From Porodaedalea pini (Eukaryota; Basidiomycota; Agaricomycetes; Hymenochaetales; Hymenochaetaceae), in assembly GCA_002794775.1 (NCBI GenBank), contig NBAY01000001.1:2046001-2110000 (forward strand): a DNA stretch of 64,000 nucleotides, in the 5' to 3' direction. Below are positions 1-13,903 of the stretch, in pieces. The position numbers were made by a program, and so were the translations under genes. The notes under the pieces are model-generated. The model did no database searches and was not told where the DNA came from. It saw only the letters and a list, made by a program, of their open reading frames with translations. Within the stretch, counting starts at the first letter, position 1, and the number at the start of each line of letters is the position of its first letter.

Positions 1-146
1 GAGCTTGAAGGAAACAAGATCTGTCGACTGAAGCCCGCTCCCCAGTTAGGGCCGGCAAAGAACTGATCGACGGGGCCGCCGCGCACAGGGGGTCCGCAAC
101 TCGAATGCACGCATACTATTACTACGATACGTACTGCTTCTCGTGT

Positions 147-1080
147 ATGTCTTCCGAACAAACAAACAGCACATCAGGTCCTTCATCTCGAGGACGAGGA
201 CGAGGCAAATCGCGGGGTGGACTTGGGAAGTACCTTCGAGCACGAGGACGTGGTCGTGGCGGAGGGAGACCTGCAGAATTCCACAAGAGACTCGTCCTTG
301 AAGATGAAGAATTCGTTGAGCTAGAGCCGGATTCTGAGGAAGCTAAGGAGCTAGCGAGAAAATTTGCTAGGAGGCAGCTTGGAAGCAATGCGGATCGGTA
401 TGCTGAGCCCGAGCCGGTCCTAAACTCAGACGGTGAGTATATGCAATGCAGGCCAGACCTTGGTTAGCTGACCTACCGTTTTACTTTTTTCCTTAAAGGA
501 GAGGAAGAAAGGGAACCTGAAGTCGACCTCTCATCTTTCCTAGAGTGTCAACGCCTCGATGACCCCAGCACGCCGTCAAACCCACTTTCGCTCGCCCAAG
601 ATGCCGAAGACGATTCGGACGTCGATATATCACTTTCCCACCTCGTACCGAACTCATATACAGCAGCACGTAATCATAAAGGGAAAGTCCAACCAATTGA
701 ATGGAACGAAGAGCTCGAAGAAATCCGGAGAGAGAAGGAGATCGCGGACGCCAATCGTGGTAAGCTACACATACTCAAGCTTGGCACTGACTATGAGATC
801 GTAATTCCTGCTATAGAGTTGAAAAGCCGATTCAGAGCGAATGCAGAGAGGCAAAAGAGCAGACAGTCTCGTGGCGGTTTAAGTGCCCAAGCCAAAGATC
901 GGACAAGAGGTAAAGGTGAATCTTCTTTCTTCGGACGAGGACATCATGATATTGATATACATTAATTCTTCAGTTACAGAAACACTCATGGAAGCCCCTC
1001 CTTTGCCCACAGACGAGCCTGTTCCACCGAAGAGCGAAAAGGGAGAGATGGAAGACTTCTTGGATGATTTGCTAGGTTGA
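147..1080 (+). CDS. Arg/Gly-rich unknown protein
   Basis: A 248-aa protein of unknown function. My model has four exons (147-432, 499-759, 817-909, 974-1080) that sum to 747 nt, with three introns of 57-66 nt, each opening with GT and closing with AG in matching phase. The N-terminus holds RGRGRGKSRGG and RGRGRGGGR runs, which are RGG-like and could bind RNA. The middle is acidic and the segment around WNEELEEIRREKEIAD is predicted helical and charged. The C-terminus ends in an acidic/hydrophobic EDFLDDLLG. An in-frame ATG at 105 would add 14 residues; I prefer 147 because the sequence before it looks untranslated. Convergent with the receptor gene to its right. I do not recognise the family. 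Confidence 0.6.
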
Positions 1081-1493
1081 GGTGCGTCCATTCGGATTCC
1101 CTATTAGTTTCCATATGCATCGATGTTCCGGGTCTTCCCCTTTTCTGCGCTCCCTAGATATCGTACAGTGTATCAACATTTTTGACAAATGATTAACTAC
1201 AATGCGAAATTAGACAGACGAGCGCAACTACCTACTACAGGCTTTAACTTGTATACAGGACTGGCGATGTGTATACACATAAAAATGAGCAAGCGACAGG
1301 CGGCTTTCTAATGATACAGATCGGGTTCGATACAAATGAATGTGCGGGAGATTGGATGAACGAGTGTAAAGTCATGCGAGGCAGATGTGAGGAAATGATA
1401 GAGAACTGGAAGTAGAACTGGAATGATTAGGATGAATTTAGCCGACTAGGAGATAAGATGATTATTAATGGTCGAAGTCACAGCGCCCGCGGT
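1081..1493. other. intergenic, convergent 3' ends
   Basis: About 410 bases between the stop of the RG-rich gene and the stop of receptor 1. It is AT-rich. I checked both strands for a Cys-aliphatic-aliphatic-X stop (pheromone precursor end) and found none. No repeat or RNA gene seen. Confidence 0.5.
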
Positions 1494-3084
1494 CTAAACC
1501 ATGTTATCTATTGTGTCTCTAGAACGCATCTCACGTGAGTCATATCCGCCTCCGACTGAAGGTACCTCACTGGAATTTAACGGCGGTGACTCTGGTATTG
1601 TGTGCATCGGGAAGTCAATACACGCCTCGACGTGCTGACGCATAGCCTCCTCGAATGCGCGAGTCCCTTTCCTCGGCGCGCGACTGCGTTGACCTCCGCG
1701 GACCCCATCTTTGATGTGCACCGCTTCTGGTCGATGTGGCTCCTTGACAAGCACTGGAACGGAAGCGGGGACTGGAGGAAGTGCTGCAGTCGCGCGGTAG
1801 CCTGGGTCGGGGCGCGGAGGAAGCGGGAGATCATAGTCCAAGAAAGACAGCGGGGGATCATACTGGCGCGATTTGCGTATTACACGTCTGTGGAGGCGTT
1901 TACGGACCGGAATGGGCGTCAACGTTGAGAGGTCGATTCCGGGGCTTGGGTCGGGGTGTACACCGATAGGACGGCGCAAGATGTATTTCTTGAAGAGAAA
2001 AGGGTATGAGAGGAGTACGTCCTTGTCCATGCTAGCCACGAAAAAGAGGACACTGTAAAGGGGGCCTGACCAGAGGAACAGCCGCATCGTGGTTACGCTG
2101 AGGGACTCAGCACTCAGAGAGCTGAAGACGTCGACGCGGCTGAGATCTGGCTTCTGAAAGAAAACGAAGACGTTCGCGTGGACGAAGATACCGATGGCGT
2201 AGTATGGAGTCAAGAGTGTCCAAAGCATGACCGCAACGATCATAACAGACAAGCGGACAATTCGAAAGATTCCGAAGGGAGCCTTTGTGAACAACAGCTC
2301 CGAGTCGACCAGCTCCCAGCTCGTCATGTATGCGGCATAGTACTTGCGATGATGCACCCAAGCGTACTTGAAAGCAAAGTCTTATCGTATGTTAGTCGGG
2401 GAGCTCTTAAATTCCAGTGGTTCGTAGTGCTTACATCCGTAAATGCTGAGTACACAGAAAGGAGCCATAGGAATTTCCCAGATCAATACCCAGCTTACTG
2501 CGGTACTTGACGAGGATGGAATACAGCCGACGTCCTCGACTAGATCAAACCGATGGTCTTGTGCAGCAACGTCTGTTTGCTCATAGACAACTATCAGTCG
2601 ACCTGCAAAGTAAACATACCAAATAGCTTTTACTTACGAAGCGCCATATAAATTAGAGGTGTCAGTAAACACAGAGCAGCATGGAGGCAGCTTCTGTACT
2701 CAAAATACTTCTCGTCCAGATTGCGCTCCTTAGGACGGACCATCCAATCGTGTATAGAGAAAGTATAGCAGAGCATGGCTGTAGGCACCACCATCTGCAT
2801 ACCCATGAGGAGTTTTGTAACTGCATCAAAGATTAAAAGTCATCAGTCACACCCCATCGATTTGAAAGCAAAGGCTGCTCACGAATATCGCAGTACACAG
2901 GAGCACGAAGGAGCGCATCCCCGGTGAATGTGGCTGCGTTCAATCCATACAAGAAATTGACGGTGAAGAGCCAGGCGATAATGAACAGACCAGGAACATT
3001 CTTGAAGCGGATGAACCACGGGAGAAGAGAGAGGACGAGAAGAGAAGAAAGGAGCGATATGGAAGAGTAGAATGAGCTGAACAT
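1494..3084 (-). CDS. STE3-type pheromone receptor 1 (one-base frameshift)
   Basis: Seven-TM class-D G-protein-coupled receptor for lipopeptide mating pheromones, acting in the plasma membrane upstream of a G protein and MAPK cascade. Exons: 3084-2883, 2821-2638, 2572-2435, 2380-1494. Recognised by LPWFIRFKNVPGLFIIAWLF (TM1-2), APVYCDI, QDHRFDLVEDVGCIP (TM4-5 loop) and a long serine/proline/arginine-rich cytoplasmic tail. Exon 2 changes frame: the receptor-like reading ending LCYTF is in one frame and the reading RPKERNLDEKYFEYRSC onward in another, with a TTTT run (plus strand near 2759-2762) between them. Either a 1-nt insertion has inactivated the gene, or the run is an assembly error, or there is an atypical 43-nt intron. 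Otherwise complete. Start chosen at 3084; an upstream in-frame ATG at 3168 adds a non-conserved extension. Confidence 0.85.
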
Positions 3085-3513
3085 GACGCCGAAGCGTCTT
3101 ATTGAAAAAAGCACTAGTGCTGCTAGATGAACGTTGGAAATAATTGGTGTCTTTGGAGAATGCCACATAATGTCTTAGAGCATTCCTCTTGAACATACAG
3201 GAGCCACATTTCCACGGTCATTTTTTGCCTAAGATCGATTTCGTGAAAGCGCAGGAAAAACAATAATGGACGTTGATTATTGGAATGCAAGCCGGCGGTA
3301 CCTTGATCGGCTCGGCAAAGCCACGTGCTTGAACCCATCTCGGTGGGGCGTCGGTCCCGACGTGCGGCTAGACGAATCTGGCGCCGACGCAAGGCCTGGA
3401 ATGATTTAGGAGGTGTTGATGTGCTCTATTTTATGTCTTACTTTTGCTTTTTCTATACGCAACTTCAGCGACTTAACGAGAGTTCAAATTATACAGTATT
3501 GTAGTTTAAGTAG
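3085..3513. other. upstream region of receptor 1
   Basis: 430 bases between the receptor 1 start and the Tc1/mariner-like element. No convincing ORF and no CaaX-type pheromone end on either strand. It should hold the receptor promoter, but I see no clear TATA or pheromone response motif. Confidence 0.4.
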
Positions 3514-3515
3514 TA

Positions 3516-3540
3516 CAGTGTTTAACACCTCCTTGGGACA
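3516..3540 (+). repeat. left TIR of mariner-like element
   Basis: Starts CAGTGTTTAACACCTCC directly after a TA dinucleotide. Its inner 16 bases match the reverse complement of the right end exactly. Confidence 0.75.
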
Positions 3541-3993
3541 GTATACCTCCTTGGGACACATTGCATTTTCTCCATCAATTCTTAAGCAATCTGTCTGAAA
3601 ATAATTCTGCATGCAGCCTTTAATGTCTGTTACCTATGTCTGTAATATGAAGCCAGTTGGTGCATAGAAAAAAAAATATGGGTCATTGAGTGCCAAAAAT
3701 TGACTATCTTATGTCCTGCTCTTTCAGGGATTTGCTAATTTTAAATTTTCAGACAGTTATTTTACTCAACAAATTAGGTCTGGGTATTATAGGACATATA
3801 GAGAGCAACCATGTTAATTTTTTGAGCTTTGAAAGTTGGTTTAGATGTTCTGTTGCAGCAAAGAGTCTAGGAGGCTTTGAAAGCGTGACAGAGGATTTTT
3901 GCCACGTTGATCAATGTGATTATGTCATCGTTTCTTTGTGCCGCACAATCCATGTCAATTTTATTCTCAAAAGTCTTAATCTCTCTTTGTCTA

Positions 3994-5760
<1,767 letters not shown>

Positions 5761-5979
5761 CCTGTGTATGCATTAACGTGACAATGTCACATGGTGTCCC
5801 AAGGAGATATAATTGTGACAAACAACCACTGATTTTTTTTGGCTCATATCTCTTTAATTATTTGAGAAGAAAATTTATACTCTCAATGTTTGTGTAGCAC
5901 CTTTCATCTAGTTCTATTCCATATTTTTTAAATATAGAAAATGTTGTGTTTAGAGCATGCAGGAGGCAACCTCTGAACG

Positions 5980-6004
5980 TGTCCCAAGGAGGTGTCAATG
6001 ACTG
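5980..6004 (-). repeat. right TIR of mariner-like element
   Basis: Reads TGTCCCAAGGAGGTGTC and ends GACTG followed by TA. It is the inverted partner of 3516-3540, with three mismatches in 25. Confidence 0.75.
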
Positions 6005-6006
6005 TA

Positions 6007-6567
6007 GTGCTTGTATTTTTTACGATCACCTCAGACGTTCGCAACCGTGCAAACGACTGAGTTACCTGCTTTTATGTTAGTTACATTTTACACGGTTGCT
6101 CACCTTACCTGAGTTAAGGTTGAGTGTTTTGTAGCATCAGAGTTAAACGCTAAAATATGAAGATCTTCAGATCCAAATTCCGTTCACGCTCAAACCGTTT
6201 CAAAAGGTTCAAACCTGGGACTAACTCCCATTCTATTCCTGTTTCAAGACAAGCAGAAACACATGGCATGGAGGACAGACACAGCTAAGCGAAGGTGCTA
6301 CAAAGAAGAGAGGGAAATGAAGAAAAAGCGATTATGAAAGGAGTGTGTGGTAAAGACGAACGTCAAGCGGGGCTGGTAATACAGTGTAAGGGAGGCCATG
6401 GATAAAAAACAGTCAGAGTCAGAGACGATAATGACACAATAAACATCTGGGTCTTCCTTCCTGAGACGGTAACACAAGGTATGGGCGTAGCAGACGAAGC
6501 AGAGCAAGGCGAACGAGAAAAGAAATGGAAAAGAAAAAGAATGAGGGCATATTTCAACCTGATTCGT
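6007..6567. other. intergenic between mariner-like element and receptor 2
   Basis: About 560 bases with no supported gene. Reading frames on both strands are short and none ends in a CaaX box. It probably contains the 3' UTR of receptor 2. Confidence 0.4.
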
Positions 6568-8047
6568 TTATACAATGTCGCCCAAGGAGGCACAGCGAGC
6601 AGGTCGCGCAGGTACTGGTATCGCGGTTTCGGTTGTTGTGGGTACGTTGTGCAGATGCGGGAGGCCAGTCAATTCGATATCATCAGGCGACGGCGGGAGG
6701 CTGTCCGAGGAGCAAGTCTCTGTTGGCGACTTGCCAGCTTTGCGCTCCTCATAGGTCGTATCGACGGTGAATGACGACGAAAGGTCCCCGATTGATGAGA
6801 TGAACGAGTCGCGCTTCTCGACCTTCGCGTTGGTGCTGACGAGCACCTTGAGCCCGCCTTGCGCAGACATCATGGGCAGATGCGGCGTACGGACCGCTGA
6901 CGAGTTCGAGAACGTCGACGGCTTCGGCTTCCGTATGTAGCCGAAACGGCGCATAATATTCCAGTACGCCTTCGAGTAGTTCTTGCGACTCTCCTCTGCG
7001 AACCCGAAGAAAGCAAAGAAGACCACAGCACAGAGGATGATGAACCACCGATCGAAGTCGAACGAGAGCACGGACCATTTGCTCAGTCTCCACTGGACGG
7101 CAGCAATCTGTTCGACGCGACTGAAACCCCAGTGCACATCAGCGAGCCCCTTCCAAGGAGAGATTTCCGACTCAACGGCGTTAAGCCAGATCGCGAAGGC
7201 ACCGAGTGGAACAGTGAGCACCGTGTCCATCAACGCAAGTGCCATAAGGCGGAAGTAACGGGAGAAGGTAATTTGGGAGTTGCTGTTGAGGAACTGACTC
7301 ATCTCCCTTCGGCGCTTAAGGAAGGCTGAGAGCGTCAAGAAGCAGTAGACCATCGAGATCGTTCCGAGAAGCAGGGGCCACATCCAGATCAGAACGTACG
7401 TCGGAGCGGTATTAACGGCAACCGGAAAGCATCCTATTTCCTCGAAGATGTTGAACCTATGTCCTTGCACGAAGTAGTCTGAGTGTCATTGTCAGCATGC
7501 AAGAAGCACTGGAGAAGCACTAATGATCGGCGTATCACTTACACAAAATCATGACGAGGACAGGTAGACCAACGCAAAGTGCCAGATCAATGGCCATTTC
7601 CCGGCGTTTCTGCAAAAAAAAGTAATCAGCGGCTGGCTGTATATTGATGTTATTTCTACTCACCTCCTTCTGGCTGGTCATAATTGTTTGGACGCGAGAT
7701 ATTTTGTACAGGCGACGAGTGATGGTTAGAGAGGCTGCGGGAACCGCGACGGAAGTAGCTATTATGAGACGCGAGGCTATATGCCATGTTTGAGTGTTCT
7801 GATGATCTACCCTAGTTGTCAATGATTACTTACAGATATCACACCACACCGGGGCCACATTGAGGGCATTGTCTCTCCAGACTATAGAGTTCACGAACTG
7901 GTTCAGACAAGCTGCAGCCGTCCAGAGCATGTACGCGCAGGTCCCGACATTCCATGCCTGCAGATGCCATGGGAGGGGAATCAAGACGATGATGAAGCAG
8001 AGGAAGGTGCAGATTGGATAGAGCGGGTAAGTCGCGTCCATCGTCAT
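6568..8047 (-). CDS. STE3-type pheromone receptor 2 (intact)
   Basis: Complete class-D GPCR of 434 aa for farnesylated mating pheromones. Exons 8047-7834, 7776-7664, 7609-7543 and 7478-6568 sum to 1,305 nt, with introns of 54-64 nt in consistent phase. Diagnostic blocks: LIPLPWHLQAWNVGTC (TM1-2), NSIVWRDNALNVAPVWCDI (TM2-3), RRLYKISRVQT (loop 2), VQGHRFNIFEEIGCFPV (TM4-5), YFRLMALALMDTVLTVP (TM6) and VVFFAFFGFAEESRKNY (TM7 end), then a cytoplasmic tail of about 130 residues rich in Ser/Pro. The first ATG (8047) and the third codon (8041) are both possible starts. This is the better preserved of two receptors about 3.5 kb apart on the same strand, as in agaricomycete B mating-type loci. It could equally be a receptor-like gene without a mating role. 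Confidence 0.95.
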
Positions 8048-9037
8048 CTTGGAAGTCGAATCCGCCAGGGAATTGGATTTCGCGAGTACGGCGCTCGGGG
8101 AGCGTGGCTTATGGCTCGAGAGAGAGGTTGGGGGAGAAAGGAGTGGGCGATACGTCGATCTTTAGAGAACCATGTCATATTTGAACGAAAACTTGAACGT
8201 TCAAGTCAACAAGCCGCTTGTCCGAATCTAGCACAAACGACTGCCCAAAACGGATGAAAGGTGTGTTGGCCGCCAATCATCAGACCGCACGGCTCGCACC
8301 GGATAAGCTGCAGGTCCAGAAATTCAACCCTGACCTGCCAATTTTGGTTGAAGGAGCCACCATTTCGGGATGATAAGATACACACGTGTGCAAGCTTTGG
8401 ACAGCACGCTACCAAAGTTCAAAGCTCGCTACTTACAAGCTTGTAGGAATATCCTCACCTTATCTTCAATCAAGATGCTAACCATCTTTCTCGCAAACAG
8501 AAAGTTCCTGTTATCCCGAATGCAGTCAGCTCGTTTGCCTATAAGATAAGAAAACAAGGGAAATGGGAAGAAGAAGGACAAGACTGGGCCTGGACGAAAT
8601 TACCTTGACCTTACTCGGGAGTATCCCTTCAACCTTGTCCAGAACGCTAGCAATAGACCTGATGACTTCAGCAAAGCACAGTCATCGCTCATCGGCGTGC
8701 GGAGGTGCTTGCCGAATGTTCCGTCATCCCTTCCGAGCATCGTGTTGAAAAGTACAAAGTCGCCAGGGCTAGCGAAAAATACTTAACTGAACAGGCCCTT
8801 CAAGCAAATGGGGTAGCACGATGCAAGAGGGCAGCGCATAACAGATCTTCCCGCCATCGGACAAGGTTGTCATTGCAGAAGGAAGTATTTGCAATAGCAC
8901 ATATTAGTGTGTGCACTACGGGCCCAACGGTGTTCCCATATACGCAAATTTTAGTCCGGCGCAAGATACAAAGCGCGTGCTCCCGCAGAAAACCAGATAG
9001 ACTTTATCATAAGCTCGTCTCAGTATTAAGGTAAGAC
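8048..9037. other. upstream region of receptor 2, no gene seen
   Basis: 990 bases. The longest frames (about 60-97 aa) have no recognisable content. I checked every Cys codon on both strands for three codons then a stop; none gives an aliphatic CaaX end. This is where a pheromone precursor would be expected. Confidence 0.45.
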
Positions 9038-10369
9038 CTAGAGCATTGATGGATCATAGGGGATATCGCCAACGGCCTCGAGGCAAGTAGTTACACGTGG
9101 GCGATAAATCTTAATTAATATGCTAGTTTCGGTCAAATCGCTTGTGACAGCGCCGGTCCCCTTGAAATACATGCCAACGACCGGAGATTGGGGAGGCAAC
9201 CAGCGCACAGCGAGCGTATACACAGCCCAAATCCACCCGCGATGTGGATCGGCATAGCCAGTTTGAGGCCGACCGTTGTAAGAGCCTTGGAAATCTCCGC
9301 TACCGTTCGGCGCGACACAGCTTGGTGCCGCGAGGAGTCTAGAATTAGGAAGCGGGTCACGATGAGGACCTATAAGATTAAAAACCCCATTTTCAGAGAC
9401 AAAAAGTCGGGAATGTTCTTCGCATTTTTCTGCTGGAGGGGGTCAGAACCACATCGTCTCTTGCGGTGCTCAGTCAGCCGGAATACCAGGTCCCCTCAAA
9501 TTCCAAACCATCTGAGTCGCGATCGGCTTTTCCATACGGTCAGGATTGAAGGAGGGTCTCTCCCGACGCCATCGATAACCGGATATCGTCTGATTTCCAT
9601 CTGAGACATCATTCGTCGCCTGTATTTGCGAACATGGGAGCGCGAAAGAATAGACGAGCCGAGCAGCGTGGACTGCGCGTAGGTTAGCATCGCAAGTAAG
9701 AACCCTAAACCAGTATACTTAGGAGCGATTGCGGATAGAGACTCTTGCAATGATGGTAAACTAATCGGTGTATGCCAGTAGGGTCCTGCCGATGGACGCA
9801 TCAGACGTTTCGTTTCATTTCGTTGAGACTGAGCAGAGTAAGGCACGTTGGAATTCTTAATAACCGAACGAGCGTCCTCAGAACAACAGCCTGAGGAAAC
9901 TGACGATGACTAAATCCATATCTCTTCAGCTTGGTCAACAGTCGCTAATGATGAGTCTCAGAATAATTCTCGCGTCGGTGAGACTTGTTTTGACCCTTTC
10001 CAAAAGTTCAGAATGTCTCGCGAGTGGTTTGGGCGTAGCTGCTGTCACAAGTGGAACAATGAAAACATGACAGAACCACAAAACAAAAGATACGTACCGC
10101 GGTGAACGCCCCTTTGAACGCAGCCACGTACTTTTTTGCACCGATAAATGAGCACAATGAGCGTTGCGAGTCCGAGCATTTGTCTGGCAAAAGGCAACCA
10201 TGCTGATTGTGGACGACAGGATGTGCTACGTGTCGGTGGAGCATCGCGCAACTCGCGAGATCGGAACTTGCGGAGTCTGAATTTAAGCTCCGAGTCTCTT
10301 TCGAACGAGATGCGTATACAGTACTCACATGATTGCATACCAAATGCTGGGTGGAGAGATAAATGGCAT
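9038..10369 (-). pseudogene. 3' part of unidentified gene split by the CACTA element
   Basis: Minus-strand exons that can be joined with consistent phase: about 10369-10136 (KKYVAAFKGAFTA), then LRPNHSRDILNFWKGSK, SEDARSVIKNSNDPTGIH, HAARLVYSFALP, YRWRRERPSFNPDRMEK, and a final exon of about 110 codons with WIWAVYTLAVRWLPPQSP ending at a TAG at 9038. The intron ends look normal (several have CTAAC or CTGA branch motifs), but every boundary is my inference. The frame runs across the transposon junction into 23,568 onward. I do not recognise the protein. The alternative is that this is chance open frame in decayed sequence. Confidence 0.4.
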
Positions 10370-10372
10370 AAT

Positions 10373-10399
10373 CACTGCGTTTCAGAGGGTGTTAATACA
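10373..10399 (+). repeat. left TIR of CACTA element
   Basis: 27 bp, identical to the reverse complement of 23538-23564. Preceded by target duplication AAT. Confidence 0.95.
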
Positions 10400-10740
10400 C
10401 CCGTGTGTAGTCAGTATTAACTAATCCATACAAATGTACACAAAAAAGCGGTATAGAATAGCAAAAAAATTGTGTTTAGGCTTGAATTGCTTAGTTAAAC
10501 AAATATAAATTATTTTGGCTAGTTGAGCTAGCCAAAATACCTATTTAGTTGTGTGTAGCTGTCTTACAATTTTGTGTAGCTTACATGCCTGTATAGGTAA
10601 GGTAATCGGATCGTCTAGGTACACGTGGCTGACATAAACCGAGGTAGTTGAATTATGATGTAAGTCGGTTAGATTAGATTAGAATTTACCTTTGCGTAGA
10701 TCGGCCTCGGTCAAGACACGTTCAACTTAGACGCGACGCG
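10400..10740. repeat. left subterminal repeat region
   Basis: AT-rich, with several copies of a TGTGTAG/TGTTTAG/TGTATAG-like motif. The other orientation (CTATACA, CTAGACA) recurs inside the right end. Clusters of such motifs bind the accessory protein in plant CACTA elements; here that is inference. Confidence 0.55.
10511..10539. repeat. perfect hairpin in CACTA left end
   Basis: Inverted repeat with 12-bp arms, TATTTTGGCTAG and its complement, around a 5-nt TTGAG loop. It lies in the subterminal region about 140 bp from the terminus. Confidence 0.8.
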
Positions 10741-10814
10741 CAGCTCCGCGCAGCATATAGGCGCGCTGCACCTTGACTCACGCCACAACATTGTCCTCCG
10801 TTTCTCACTCAAAT

Positions 10815-13800
10815 ATGGCACGAAGCAAGACTAAAAGCAACAAACCCAACGACAACAGCAGCAGCAGCAGCAACGACAAGAGCAAGTACAAGTACCAGCA
10901 ACGGACCAAGTTATGCAAGTGCCAGACCTGCGTGAGCGACATGGATGGCAAGGGACGTATGCAGCCAGTGTACACGTTCCTTTGCCACGCCAAGAGAGAT
11001 CTGAACACAGCAAGCTCAGAGCCAGCAAGAGTAGATCTAAGGTACATCGCTCAGCCTTTCGGTGCACCCACACGAGTGCCAGCGCCAGTGCAACAGTAAC
11101 AGCAGCAACAACAGCAACAACAGCAACAGCAAGATGCTGCGGCCGCAGCCGTTGAAGTCCTGGATGCATCTGGAGCAAACGAGCCCATGTTCACCTACGA
11201 AGACGATGCCGACGGAGCATTCAGCGGATGGGGAGGGTTGGACACTCAGAGCGAAGGGGACGGCGCATCTGCGAGCGATGAGGGAGAAGTGCGGGGACAG
11301 GACGTAGAGATGCAGGACGAGGCTCATGACGAACCCCCAGGTGCGTGTCAATATTATATTCACTTCGCAGGTCACTGACAGATGATGTCTGTACATGGCA
11401 CACTATTGCGATGATTATTCATGTACGCAGCCGTTCGAGGAGCCGAAAGACCGCCGCTCGAGAGGTTCCTCGACGTTCCTGATGATCTAGTACGTCCGAC
11501 GTATATCTTCAACATCCCAGACAAGCCGCAGACTCTAGAGCGCGTTATCAAATCTTTGGACAGTACCTTTTTCTGGCGGATAATCCTATTGCTTGTAACT
11601 TGGCTCCACCTGGTTTATCACCTGCCGCACCAAGCATGCAACCTTACTCTGCGCGTCCTCAAGCATGTGTTCTCCCTTCTCGATGTCTGGCCGGCTGGTT
11701 TGTCTCCAATTATCACGTTAGGCTCAGCATTCCGCAAATTAAATCTTGACGACAAGTTCCTCACCATGCCAATGTGCCCTGGCTGTCGGCGTGTCTTCTC
11801 TCATGATTCCCCTGAAGCCTCTGAATGTCCGGACTGCTTAACTTGTCTATTTGAGCAAAGAACACCTACAGAAGACGCAAAAATGAAGCTAAAATATCCA
11901 TTCGACCCGATCTCACGGCAAATAGCAGATCTAGTCATGCAGCCTGGTATGGAGGATCTACTGGACTCCTGGAGAAATAACAAGCACAAGGAGGGCGAGT
12001 ACCGCGATATCAGCAACGGAACGATCTGGAATACTATCAAGGCTCCGAATGCCAAAATATTCTTCGACCGTAGTCCCGATCGTGATGACAAGAACGAGCT
12101 CCGCATCGGACTAGTGCTCAGGTACGACGGGTGAGTCTTGGTCTTCGCTTCATGCATCATAAAGCCGCAGGTAACAGCGAGATGTTGAGCATGTTGAGCA
12201 GCGTCGGCTCAGACCCCTTTCTAACGATATAAAAGTTTTACCTTCACACAGAGCAAAAGCGGTAGAACCCATAGCTCGGACGCCCTGTCATTCAGCATTG
12301 CTAACCTGCCGATCCAGCTGAGGTGAGCTTTTCTTTCTTGTACGATGCGCCGCCTCTCTTAATCTCTTGTATCTTATTAAGATATCGGCCGCACTACCTT
12401 CTGCTCTGCGGGATCTCTCCGGGGCCAAAGGGTCCTGATGCCGAACAAACTCAGTACCTGCTCGAACCCGTTGTCGATGATCTGATTCGCTTGTACGAGG
12501 ACAGTATTGTGGTCAATACACCACGCTTTCCGGCAGGTATGTTATTACAATTATTGCTTTATCAATTGAATATATGCATATTAGGTACACTAATCTGTTC
12601 TTTGTTCAGGTCGTCTCGTTCACGTCGTGATCGTTGTAGCGAGCATCGATCATGCCACTCTCTGTAAGCTCTGTCATGCAGCAAGCCATGCCCACCTGAC
12701 GGCCTTCTGTACGAGATGCGAAGCTCGACTAGAGATTCTGAAGACGGCCGATGGATTAAAGGACGGTAAGATATACTACTTATTTAACAATAGTCACTGA
12801 TTCACTTTAATTAGTATCTACGCTGCGTACTGGAGCAAAAAATCGCAAGCTTGCGTTTGAGTACCACGAGCTTACTGACGACGAGGAAAAACAGGAATTT
12901 TACAACAAGAATGGCGTTGGATACACAGAGCTCGCTAGGCTCCCTTACTTTGATACCGTCCGTATGGCAGTAGTAGATCCTATGCATAACATTCTATTAG
13001 GTTCGCATTTTCTTTCGCTCTTTCTTTCGCTTACTTTAAACTCGTCTATTTATTCTATTAGGTATCATGAAGTCACAATGGCACAACTCTTGGATCAAGA
13101 CAGACGTGCTTCGTAAACGAACGAAGCCTTACCTGGTCCAGCGTGAGCTGGACCTTTTGAATACTTATCTTAAAGAGGTACGTTATAATACTTTTAATAA
13201 AAATAAATAACAAATAACTAACAAATTCTTTCTATTTACATCTAGTTCGAGATGCCATCCTGGGTCGGACGGCTGCCATCGAATGTCGGCTATCCCACGG
13301 CCGGTTCCCTCAGCGCAGATGAGTACAAGTGCATGGCGCTTGTATATCTGCCAATTATCGTAAGTTCTTCTCGAGCTCCTGGGACAAGACAATCTGGGAC
13401 TTACCGTTTGCTCAGATACCTTTCGTCTGGGCTGAATGGCAACCACTCGCTGCTGAAGAGCACCGGAAAGCGCACCGGAAATGGGAGAAGGGCGCCGCCG
13501 ACAAGCTCGAGCCAAGGATTCGTATGCACGAAGACGATGCAGAGAATTTCCTCAAGTTAGCGGCGGCTCTCAAAATACTTCTCGGGCGCTCAGTTCGCGA
13601 GGCTGACCTTGAGCGAGCGAATATTCTCCTGGATGAGTATCTACAAGGATACTTGAAGGTGAGTAGTACGATCTGATGAGCGAGAGACTGTAGTATTAAT
13701 ATATAACCACTAATAGATACATCCTGAGGACGTCAAGCCAAATTTTCACTACATTGTCCACATGATCGACCAAATCCGTGACTACGGGCCCGTCTACAGT

Positions 13801-13903
13801 TTCTGGACGTTCACGTTTGAGAGGCTGAACAAGACACTCAAGAGCTACAAGACGAACAATCACAGAGGAGGAGAGATCGAGGTCTCCTTCTTCCGTGAGT
13901 TCC
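10815..13903 (+). pseudogene. CACTA transposase, N-terminal and catalytic part (interrupted)
   Basis: Tnp2-family transposase of the CACTA element, read over about ten exons. Order: low-complexity serine stretch, Cys-rich segment (CKCQTCVSDMDGKGR), a polyglutamine tract, long acidic linker, zinc-ribbon-like MCPGCRRVF...CPDC, then the RNase H-fold region with RPHYLLLCGISPGPKGP and DPMHNILLGIMKSQWHN, and NFHYIVHMIDQIRDYG. Two lesions: a TAA at 11097-11099 in the polyglutamine run, consistent with a CAA codon mutated C to T, and the Gypsy insertion after codon ...FFREF at 13903. The frame resumes at 20181 with QRDIRLRELV. Transposase from another copy would be needed for movement. Confidence 0.85.

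Noticed and set aside
6205..6225. GGTTCAAACC as a tRNA B box
   Set aside because: No A box, no acceptor-stem pairing and no cloverleaf around it.
9171..9260. Short plus frame starting MPTTGDWGG and ending Cys-Gly-Ser-Ala-stop
   Set aside because: The box is not aliphatic, the peptide is only about 28 residues, and it lies antisense to a better minus-strand exon.
10779..10800. Minus-strand Val-Val-Ala-stop resembling a pheromone terminus
   Set aside because: The preceding codon is Asn, not Cys, and it lies in the 5' leader of the CACTA transposase.
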